Source of the DNA: Acidobacteriaceae bacterium
GTDB taxonomy: Bacteria > Acidobacteriota > Terriglobia > Terriglobales > Acidobacteriaceae
DNA: 32,450 bases
NCBI GenBank assembly: GCA_003165795.1
Contig: PMWW01000148.1
Span: 16,329-48,778 of the forward strand
Reading direction: 5' to 3'
Shown: positions 26,074 to 32,450 of the stretch, in pieces
Layout: every line of letters begins with the position of its first letter
Position numbering within the stretch: the stretch's first letter is position 1
Position numbers and translations under genes: made by a program
The notes under the pieces: generated by a model
Databases searched by the model: none
Seen by the model: the letters and a program-made list of their open reading frames with translations, nothing else
What the model was told of the DNA's origin: nothing

Positions 26074-26919
26074 ATGCCACGCGAGGCGATCATAACGAAC
26101 CCCACGACCGACATGAACGATACCCCGGTTGCCGAGCCCGGCAATCTGAAATCCCGTCTACGTCTGCACCAGCAATTCGCCTCCCAGGTCGAAGACGAGA
26201 AACACGACTTCGTCGTCTATCTGCCGCCCCGGTACGATGCCGAGCCCGACCGCCGCTTCCCCGTGCTCTGTATGCAGGACGGGCAAAACCTGTTTGACCC
26301 GGATACTTGTTTTATCCACGGCAATTATTGGCGCATGGGCGAGACCGCCGACGAGTTGATCGGCACCGGCGAGATTGAGCCGCTGATTATCGTCGGCATC
26401 TACAACACCGGGGAACACCGCATCGACGAGTACACCCCGGTCGAGGACAAGCGCCTCGGGGGTGGCCAGGCCGATGCCTACGGCCAGATGCTGGTAGAGG
26501 AGCTGAAACCGTTCGTCGATCAGACCTATCGCACGTTGCCTGGAGAAGCGAACTGCGCCCTGGGCGGATCGTCGCTGGGGGGGCTGGTTACTCTTTACCT
26601 GGGTCTGCGTTACACCTGGGTCTTCAGCAAACTGGTGGTCATGTCGCCGTCGGTTTGGTGGCGCAACCGCGCCATCCTCAAAACTGTGGCGCAGATCAAA
26701 CGCAAGCCCGAGCTCAAGATCTGGCTCGACATCGGGACCAAAGAGGGCCAGCGCGCTCTGCCCGATGCACGCGAACTGGAGCTGGCTTTGGTCAAGAAAG
26801 GCTGGGTGCTCGGCCATGATCTTTCCTACCTGGAAGTCCCGGACGCTGAGCACAATGAAGTCGCTTGGGCGCAGCGCGTCGCCCCCATGCTGAAGTTCCT
26901 GTTCCCGCCGCAGGAATAG
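26074..26919 (+). CDS. Putative esterase (alpha/beta hydrolase, Fes/enterochelin-esterase-like fold)
   Basis: A 281-residue cytosolic hydrolase. DFVVYLPPRYDAEPDRRFPVLCMQDGQNLFDP is typical of the putative-esterase family. The nucleophile elbow is GG-S-S167-LGG (ALGGSSLGGLVTLYLGLRY), and the acid and His candidates are IGTKEG (Asp just before) and DAEHNEVAW (H261). No signal peptide is seen. The ATG at 26074 has little ribosome-site support; an ATG at 26113 is possible. It is divergent from the esterase/ATP-grasp operon and probably shares regulation with it. The substrate is unknown; it may cleave an ester or thioester of the cluster's product. Confidence 0.8.
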   Translation: MPREAIITNPTTDMNDTPVAEPGNLKSRLRLHQQFASQVEDEKHDFVVYLPPRYDAEPDRRFPVLCMQDGQNLFDPDTCFIHGNYWRMGETADELIGTGEIEPLIIVGIYNTGEHRIDEYTPVEDKRLGGGQADAYGQMLVEELKPFVDQTYRTLPGEANCALGGSSLGGLVTLYLGLRYTWVFSKLVVMSPSVWWRNRAILKTVAQIKRKPELKIWLDIGTKEGQRALPDARELELALVKKGWVLGHDLSYLEVPDAEHNEVAWAQRVAPMLKFLFPPQE

Positions 26920-27093
26920 CTGCTATATGGTAGTGAGTGACGGATTCCGTCTTTGCACTGGTCATCCCGACTGTAACGAGGTTGGCATTGTCAAGACACA
27001 TTGCTGCGATGACGCAGGATCTTCTTGTCATGCTTTTCCCGGCCAGGAGGTGCCACCAATTGATACACTCAGCAGAGCATCTCATTACCAAAC

Positions 27094-27963
27094 ATGACTC
27101 CTAGACTTAAGCTTTTCCTGCTAATGTCGGCGACCGTTTCGCTGATCCTGCTCTCTGCCTCTTTATTCGCCCAGGAGCACCCGCTGGTCCCGGCGTCATT
27201 AACGGTTCTTCCCAATGCGCCAAGTGAGGCCGTGGCTCAGCAACAATCGTCCTCGACACAGCAGCCGTCATCTTCTGCGCAGAGCGGCGCGCAAAAGCAG
27301 CAGGAGCCGGGCCCGGATACCAAGCTTCCCGAAACCTCTAAGCTGGAGCAAAGCTCTGCGCAAACCCCGGTCTCGCTGGAGCAGCCTAAACGCATTCTCT
27401 GGGTCATTCCCAACTATCGTGCGGTAAGTGCCGACGCCAAGGTTCCTCCGCTCGATGCGAAGGGCAAGTTCAAGCTCTTTTTCGATGACAGCTTCGACTA
27501 TTCAACGTTCATCTACGTAGGCGCGCTTGCGGGGATTGGCCTGGCAGAGAACAGCACTCCGGAATTTCACCAGGGGGCAGCCGGTTATGGGCGCTACTAC
27601 TGGCACGTGTTTGCCGATCAGGCCGTGGGGAACGCCTTTACGGAGTGGATGGTGCCCGTCGTCCTCAAACAAGACCCGCGATACTTTACCAAAGGACACG
27701 GCGGCTTATTCAATCGCACCGGTTACGCCATTAGCCGACTGGTGGTGACGCGGACCGACAGCGGTGGAACTGCGCCCAACTTCTCCGAGATTGTCGGTAA
27801 CGGCGCTGCCGCTGGAATCTCCTCATTTTATTACCCGTCGCAGGAGCGCACCTGGACCAAGATTGGCCAACGCTGGCTGGATCAAATCGCGCTCGACGGC
27901 GTCTTCAATGTGGTGAAAGAGTTCTGGCCCGACATAGCCCACAGCGTCTTTCACCAAAATTAG
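27094..27963 (+). CDS. Secreted Ala/Gln-rich protein, acidobacterial type
   Basis: A 289-residue exported protein. It has a signal peptide (RLK n-region, LFLLMSATVSLILLSASLFA core, cleavage after SLFA). A low-complexity Gln/Ser/Pro linker follows to about residue 90. The C-terminal 190 residues form a compact domain with ILWVIPNYRAV, DDSFDYSTFIYVGALAGIGL, YYWHVFADQAVGNAFTEWM and RTGYAISRLVVTRTDSGG. I associate this type of domain with acidobacterial outer-envelope proteins but cannot name a function. The 174-base gap upstream holds no clear promoter. It is convergent with glgX. Confidence 0.72.
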   Translation: MTPRLKLFLLMSATVSLILLSASLFAQEHPLVPASLTVLPNAPSEAVAQQQSSSTQQPSSSAQSGAQKQQEPGPDTKLPETSKLEQSSAQTPVSLEQPKRILWVIPNYRAVSADAKVPPLDAKGKFKLFFDDSFDYSTFIYVGALAGIGLAENSTPEFHQGAAGYGRYYWHVFADQAVGNAFTEWMVPVVLKQDPRYFTKGHGGLFNRTGYAISRLVVTRTDSGGTAPNFSEIVGNGAAAGISSFYYPSQERTWTKIGQRWLDQIALDGVFNVVKEFWPDIAHSVFHQN

Positions 27964-28007
27964 CAGCGACCTCTCCGCCTACAAATAGGGGACCTGCGAG
28001 CCGATCT

Positions 28008-30338
28008 CTAATCCTCCGGCAGTGACTCTGCCAGCACAAGCATGGCTTCGGCTGCCGATTCATCCGAAGCCGCATGCGCGTGCTTCGGCTTCTTTGACTC
28101 TTCCGGTTCCGGCTCGGCGAGGGCAAGCACCGGTTCGGCGGGCGGTCCATCGGGCGCGGCCTGCGCAGGTTCAGGAACTTCCGTCGCCCCGGCATTGGCC
28201 CGCTTCGACTCTTCCGCCGCGAGTTCGCGCAGCAGCACTACCGAGCGTCCAGCCACATCGAGAGCTTCATCCATCGGGATATCACGGAAGGGCTGCTCCA
28301 GATCATGGGTATTCATCGCCAGCTTCCAACCGCGGTTTAGGGGAGAGAGCGGCAGGGTGAATGAAACACCTTGGGCGGAGGAGTTCATCAGGATAAGGAA
28401 TGAATCGTCCACCACGGGTTCCCCTAGCTCGTCGGTTTCATTGAGGGTGTTGCCATTGAATAGTAGTGCCAGGCTTCGCATCCATCCCGTGTTCCACTGT
28501 TCCTGAATCATCTCCTGTCCATCCGGCTGGTACCAGGCAATATCTTTCAGCGAAGAGTGATACACCTCGCGGTCCTGATAAAACTTGCGCCGCCGCAGGT
28601 TAGGGTGCGCCCGGCGAAACTCAATGAGCCTGCGGGTAAACTCCAGCAGCTTGGTCTTGCGCTCGTCGAGTTTCCAGTCGTACCAGCTGATCTCGTTGTC
28701 CTGACAATAGGAGTTGTTATTGCCTTTCTGGGTGCGTCCAATCTCGTCACCCCCGCACACCATCGGCACCCCTTGTGATAAGAACAGCGTTGCCAGCAGA
28801 TTGCGCTTTTGCCGCTCGCGGGCGGCGACGATCTCCGGATCGTCGGTCGGTCCATCGGCCCCCATATTCCACGAGTAGTTGTCATTGGCGCCGTCTTGGT
28901 TGTTCTCGCCATTGGCTTCATTATGCTTTTCGTTATAGCTGACCAGATCTTGCAGCGTGAAGCCGTCGTGCGCGGTTGCGAAATTAATGCTGGCGTAAGG
29001 CCGGCGGCCGTCATGTTGGTAGAGATCGCTGCTGCCTGCCAGGCGATAGCCGAGATCAGAAAGCTGGCCTTCGTCACCCTTCCAATAACGTCGGACCGTG
29101 TCGCGATATTTTCCGTTCCACTCCGCCCACAGCACCGGAAAATTGCCGACCTGATAGCCGCCGGTACCAACGTCCCAAGGTTCGGCGATCAGTTTCGTCC
29201 GCGAAATAATCGGGTCCTGGTGGATGATGTCAAAGAATGCTGCGAGCCGGTCCACATCGTGCAGTTCGCGCGCCAGGGCTGCCGCCAGGTCGAAGCGGAA
29301 GCCGTCCACGTGCATTTCAGTGACCCAGTAGCGCAGGCTGTCCATAATGAGCTTGAGCACTTGCGGATGACGCACATTCAAGCTGTTGCCGGTCCCCGTG
29401 TAATCCATGTAGTAGCGCTGATTGTCCGGAACCAGTTTGTAATACGTCGGGTTGTCGATGCCGCGAAAGCTCAGCATCGGGCCCAGCTGATTGCCTTCGG
29501 CGGTATGGTTGTAGACCACGTCGAGGATGACCTCGATGCCCTCGCGATGCAGGGCCTTCACCATGGCCTTGAATTCCGGGACTTGGGCACCGGTGGCGCC
29601 CGATGAGGAGTATTCGGAATGAGGGCTGAAGTAGTTCAACGTATTGTAGCCCCAATAATTACGCAGTCCCCGGTCTACCAGGGCCTTGTCGTGGATAAAA
29701 TGGTGGACCGGCATCAACTCGACGGCCGTGATGCCGAGCTTCTTCAAATACTTCAGCGCCGGTGGCGACGCCAACCCGGCATAAGTCCCGCGCAGGTCTT
29801 GCGGGATGTGCTCGTTCAGCATGCTGAAGCCGCGCACATGCATCTCGTAAATGACCGAGTCGCTAAGCGGAATCTGAGGCGGTCGATCATGCGCCCAGTC
29901 GAAGTACGGGCTCACCACTACTCCCTTGGGCATGCCGGAGGCGCTATCGCGCCGATCGATGTTGAGGTCGGCATTGTCGCCCCCGAATCTGTAGGGATAG
30001 ATTGGCCGCTCCCAGTCGATCTGTCCGCTGACCGCCCGCGCGTAGGGATCGATCAATAGCTTCGCGGGATTAAATCGCAGACCGCGTGCCGGGTCCCAGG
30101 GACCATGCACGCGATAGCCGTAAAGCTGGCCGGGCTGCAGGCCGGCAACATAGCAATGCCACACGAATGCAGTCTGTTCGTGGAGTTGAATGCGCTCAGT
30201 CTCACGCCGGCTGCGGTTATCGTAGAGGCACAACTCCACCTTGGCCGCGTGTTCTGAATAAAGCGCGAAGTTGACGCCCGTCCCATCCCATGTAGCGCCC
30301 AAAGGGTACGGTTTACCTGGCAGACAGCGATGTTCCAT
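28008..30338 (-). CDS. glgX: Glycogen debranching enzyme GlgX (isoamylase type)
   Basis: Hydrolyses alpha-1,6 branches of glycogen limit dextrins. The 776-residue protein has an N-terminal CBM48 domain (PLGATWDGTGVNFALYSEHA) and a GH13 barrel. Conserved regions are VILDVVYNHT (I), DGFRFDLAAALAR (II, nucleophile Asp), LIAEPWDVGTGGY (III, acid/base Glu) and TAHDGFTLQDLVSYNEKHNE (IV, HD). The ATG at 30338 is preceded by GGAGGCGGG. The last 68 residues are an Ala/Glu/Pro-rich tail with an imperfect internal repeat (EPVLALAEPEPEESK and EAMLVLAESLPED). GlgX is normally 650-720 residues, so the tail is extra. No other glycogen genes are in the window. Confidence 0.95.
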   Translation of the reverse strand: MEHRCLPGKPYPLGATWDGTGVNFALYSEHAAKVELCLYDNRSRRETERIQLHEQTAFVWHCYVAGLQPGQLYGYRVHGPWDPARGLRFNPAKLLIDPYARAVSGQIDWERPIYPYRFGGDNADLNIDRRDSASGMPKGVVVSPYFDWAHDRPPQIPLSDSVIYEMHVRGFSMLNEHIPQDLRGTYAGLASPPALKYLKKLGITAVELMPVHHFIHDKALVDRGLRNYWGYNTLNYFSPHSEYSSSGATGAQVPEFKAMVKALHREGIEVILDVVYNHTAEGNQLGPMLSFRGIDNPTYYKLVPDNQRYYMDYTGTGNSLNVRHPQVLKLIMDSLRYWVTEMHVDGFRFDLAAALARELHDVDRLAAFFDIIHQDPIISRTKLIAEPWDVGTGGYQVGNFPVLWAEWNGKYRDTVRRYWKGDEGQLSDLGYRLAGSSDLYQHDGRRPYASINFATAHDGFTLQDLVSYNEKHNEANGENNQDGANDNYSWNMGADGPTDDPEIVAARERQKRNLLATLFLSQGVPMVCGGDEIGRTQKGNNNSYCQDNEISWYDWKLDERKTKLLEFTRRLIEFRRAHPNLRRRKFYQDREVYHSSLKDIAWYQPDGQEMIQEQWNTGWMRSLALLFNGNTLNETDELGEPVVDDSFLILMNSSAQGVSFTLPLSPLNRGWKLAMNTHDLEQPFRDIPMDEALDVAGRSVVLLRELAAEESKRANAGATEVPEPAQAAPDGPPAEPVLALAEPEPEESKKPKHAHAASDESAAEAMLVLAESLPED

Positions 30339-30760
30339 CCCGCCTCCAAATCCAGTTTACGTTGGATGCAAATCCTGGCCTGCGGATCGCTTATTTAGAT
30401 GCTGGGTAAACAGTTTCTTGGATGCTCGATGAGCCTGTCAATGCCGAGTACGAACTGTACGTTTGTGCTCAACTTGGCATCCAAGCCATCAGACATGCGA
30501 CCGCCGCACATTGGAAAGTGCGCGCGGGCACGTCCACGATCACGATGACCGAATTGCTGGTTCAACCGTATCGTGACATCGACCGACACCGTGTCAATAA
30601 GTTCTGCGCGTTGCTCTCCACATATCAGGAGATGTTTGAAACTCTCGTCTTGGATGAGGCGCGCTGAACAGCTTCGACCCGGGATTTTGAACTTTCACCA
30701 AGTCCCGAACAGAGCAGTTATACTTCTGCAACGCCCCTTTAGAGCCGGCATCGAACACCC
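30339..30760. other. Intergenic region between glgX and the Kir channel gene
   Basis: A plus-strand open frame at 30422-30667 (81 codons) has no ribosome site and no recognised motif, so I do not call it as a gene. TTGAAC near 30690 and TTATAC near 30718 are weak promoter elements for the downstream gene, with poor spacing. Confidence 0.4.
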
Positions 30761-31756
30761 ATGGCTGCGCGACCCCAACCCATCCGCGAGCAGGACCTGC
30801 GCGATCTCGGCTTTGGCGCGGTCGTCTCCCGCGAGAGCCACCAGCGCCTGCTGAATCGCGATGGTAGCTTCAACGTGGAGCGCCGCGGTTTGGGCTTTTT
30901 CACTTCCTTGAACTTGTACCACGTGCTGCTCACCATGCCTTGGTGGCAGTTTTTCCTGATCGGTCTTGGCTCGTACATCCTAGCCAATACGATGTTTGCC
31001 GCCGCTTACCTGGCCTGCGGTGCCAATGCCCTCGTCAGCAGCGCTCCCGGTATGGAGCAGCACCCGTTTCTGCGCGCTTTCTTCTTTAGTGTGGAGACCA
31101 TCTCCACCATTGGATACGGCAACGTCGTACCCATCGGCATTGCCGCGAACCTGGTCGTCACCGTCGAAGCGCTGGCCGGGCTGACGGGTTTTGCCATCGT
31201 GACTGGCCTGCTGTTTGCGCGCTTCTCGCGGCCGACAGCCAAGGTCGTATTCAGCAGCCATGCGGTGATTGCGCCTTACCAGAACGTCACGGCATTGGAA
31301 TTTCGCGTCGCCAACGCGCGCTCCAACGAGCTGATCGAGGTTTCCGCTAAGGTCATGTTTAGTCGCTTCGAGCAAGTGGACGGCGTGCGCACCCGGCGAT
31401 ACTACCCACTTTCCCTGGAGCGCGACGGGGTTGTATTCCTTCCTTTGACCTGGACGGTGGTGCATCCCATTGACGAGAACAGCCCTCTGCACGGGGAGAC
31501 CCTGGAATCGATGCACAATTCGCGGACCGAGGTCCTGGTGTTACTGAAAGCTTTCGACGAGACCTTCTCCACCCAGGTCCAGACTCGCACCTCGTACACC
31601 CCGGACGAGATGATCTGGGGAGCGCGCTTCGCCAATGCCTTTATGTCGGACGCCGTCGAGCGATTCGTTAATAATTCTGGAACGGATAAAAAGGTCGCGA
31701 TAGATATGCGGCTGTTCGATAAGATCGAGCGTGCTGGCGACTTATTAATTCATTGA
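30761..31756 (+). CDS. KirBac-type inward-rectifier potassium channel
   Basis: A 331-residue two-helix potassium channel. An N-terminal cytoplasmic slide region (RGLGFFTSLNLYHVLLTMPW) leads to TM1 (about 61-85), the pore helix (FLRAFFFSVETIS), the selectivity filter TIGYG (116-120) and TM2 (about 127-150, LAGLTGFAIVTGLLFARF). The rest is the immunoglobulin-like C-terminal Kir domain, with FSSHAVIAPYQNVTALEFRVANAR and the YYPLSLERDGVVFLPLTWTVVHPIDE block. Length fits KirBac1.1-like channels (about 330). The ATG at 30761 has no strong ribosome site. The channel conducts potassium across the inner membrane and is gated by cytoplasmic ligands and pH. Confidence 0.94.
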   Translation: MAARPQPIREQDLRDLGFGAVVSRESHQRLLNRDGSFNVERRGLGFFTSLNLYHVLLTMPWWQFFLIGLGSYILANTMFAAAYLACGANALVSSAPGMEQHPFLRAFFFSVETISTIGYGNVVPIGIAANLVVTVEALAGLTGFAIVTGLLFARFSRPTAKVVFSSHAVIAPYQNVTALEFRVANARSNELIEVSAKVMFSRFEQVDGVRTRRYYPLSLERDGVVFLPLTWTVVHPIDENSPLHGETLESMHNSRTEVLVLLKAFDETFSTQVQTRTSYTPDEMIWGARFANAFMSDAVERFVNNSGTDKKVAIDMRLFDKIERAGDLLIH

Positions 31757-31895
31757 ATATCCCCCGCCGCTCGCGCACAATGTCCTTAGATCGTTTACCC
31801 TATTCGTTACGAGCGCTCTGTTTCCCGATGTTGTTGTTTCACTGCAATGCCGGCAGTTTTGAGTCTGCCTGCGCCCACACACCAATGGAGGAACT

Positions 31896-32450
31896 ATGGC
31901 TGAAGCAATTCTTGGCGGCATGAAACGGGCTTCTGGCTGGTCCATCGTGCTCGGCATCTTGATGATTATTGTTGGCATCATTGCCATGCTGGCGCCTTGG
32001 GAATCTGGACTGCTGATTACGTTAGTCGTGGGATGGTGCGCCATCTTCAACGGGGTTGCACAGATCATCTATGGCGTTCGTACCCACGGTGGCTGGCACG
32101 TTCTCCTGGAAGTTGTCCTCGGGGTCATTTACATCATCGCCGGAATTTACCTGCTGGTACATCCGCGGGCCGGATTGCTGGCGCTGACCATACTGCTCGC
32201 TTCATTCCTACTGGTGTATGGGATTTTCGCGCTTGTGTTGGCGTTTAAGATGCGTCCGCACAACGGTTGGGGGTGGGTGCTCTTCGATGCCATCGTTACC
32301 CTTCTGCTGGGTATTCTGATTTGGGCCCATTGGCCGTGGAATTCCGCCTGGGTGGTGGGAACGCTGTTTGGCATCAGCATCTTCGTCTCGGGCATAACCC
32401 GTCTCATGATGTCTTTGGCCATCCGGCGAGTGTCCACGCAGGCGGCCTAA
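31896..32450 (+). CDS. HdeD-family membrane protein (DUF308)
   Basis: A 184-residue integral membrane protein of about six hydrophobic helices (SIVLGILMIIVGIIAML, LLITLVVGWCAIFNGVA, VVLGVIYIIAGIYLLV, ALTILLASFLLVYGIFALVLA, FDAIVTLLLGILI, VGTLFGISIFVSGITRLMM). Repeated helix pairs with a GIL-x-IIVGI style are typical of HdeD, an inner-membrane protein linked to acid resistance in enterics. A strong GGAGGAACT site precedes the ATG at 31896. The stop ends exactly at the window edge. The 139-base gap upstream has no clear promoter. Confidence 0.9.
   Translation: MAEAILGGMKRASGWSIVLGILMIIVGIIAMLAPWESGLLITLVVGWCAIFNGVAQIIYGVRTHGGWHVLLEVVLGVIYIIAGIYLLVHPRAGLLALTILLASFLLVYGIFALVLAFKMRPHNGWGWVLFDAIVTLLLGILIWAHWPWNSAWVVGTLFGISIFVSGITRLMMSLAIRRVSTQAA

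Noticed and set aside
28809-29606. Plus-strand open frame (265 codons) inside glgX
   Set aside because: Antisense shadow of the GH13 barrel; no ribosome site or domain.
30422-30667. Plus-strand open frame (81 codons) between glgX and the Kir channel
   Set aside because: No ribosome site, weak codon pattern and no recognised motif.

Overview
The window looks like a chromosomal segment of a soil Acidobacteriota (Koribacter/Acidobacteriales type). The evidence is gene content and base composition: bacillithiol enzyme BshC, a GloVer-repeat secreted protein, a secreted Ala/Gln-rich protein of a type I associate with acidobacteria, a tmRNA tag ending in AYAA, and moderately high GC. I see no phage genes, transposases, CRISPR arrays or tRNA genes.

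Layout. (1) Positions 1-5179, minus strand: a tightly overlapping operon of a small unknown ORF, a metallophosphoesterase, an enolase, a HEAT-like protein, the helical part of a dynamin-like protein, the fluoride channel CrcB, a Cys/His-rich DUF6062 protein and DUF190 (cut by the window edge). Enolase is the classic fluoride-inhibited enzyme, so this reads as a fluoride-stress operon. The enolase carries a one-base frameshift and an Arg in place of the catalytic Lys. The GTPase end of a dynamin gene lies as a truncated fragment on the opposite strand at 5163-5510. (2) 5714-8794, minus strand: two secreted beta-propeller-like proteins behind a promoter whose -10 box sits inside an inverted repeat. 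(3) 8795-10323: a gene-poor stretch with hairpins, a small zinc-ribbon ORF and the tmRNA gene (minus strand). (4) 10324-20413, plus strand: methyltransferase, BshC, threonine aldolase, cobalamin-dependent methionine synthase MetH, and an NfnAB-type flavin/Fe-S oxidoreductase pair. These are thiol, one-carbon and redox functions. (5) 20713-26919: a minus-strand operon of esterase, ATP-grasp ligase, GCS2/YbdK carboxylate-amine ligase, M29 aminopeptidase and a second ATP-grasp protein, with a divergent second esterase. Three amide-bond-forming families with a peptidase and esterases look like an uncharacterised small-peptide or amide pathway. (6) 27094-32450: a secreted protein, glycogen debranching enzyme GlgX with an acidic tail, a KirBac potassium channel and an HdeD-like membrane protein.

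The two places most worth study are the fluoride operon with its altered enolase and split dynamin, and the amide-ligase cluster. All family assignments come from reading motifs by eye; no database search was run.
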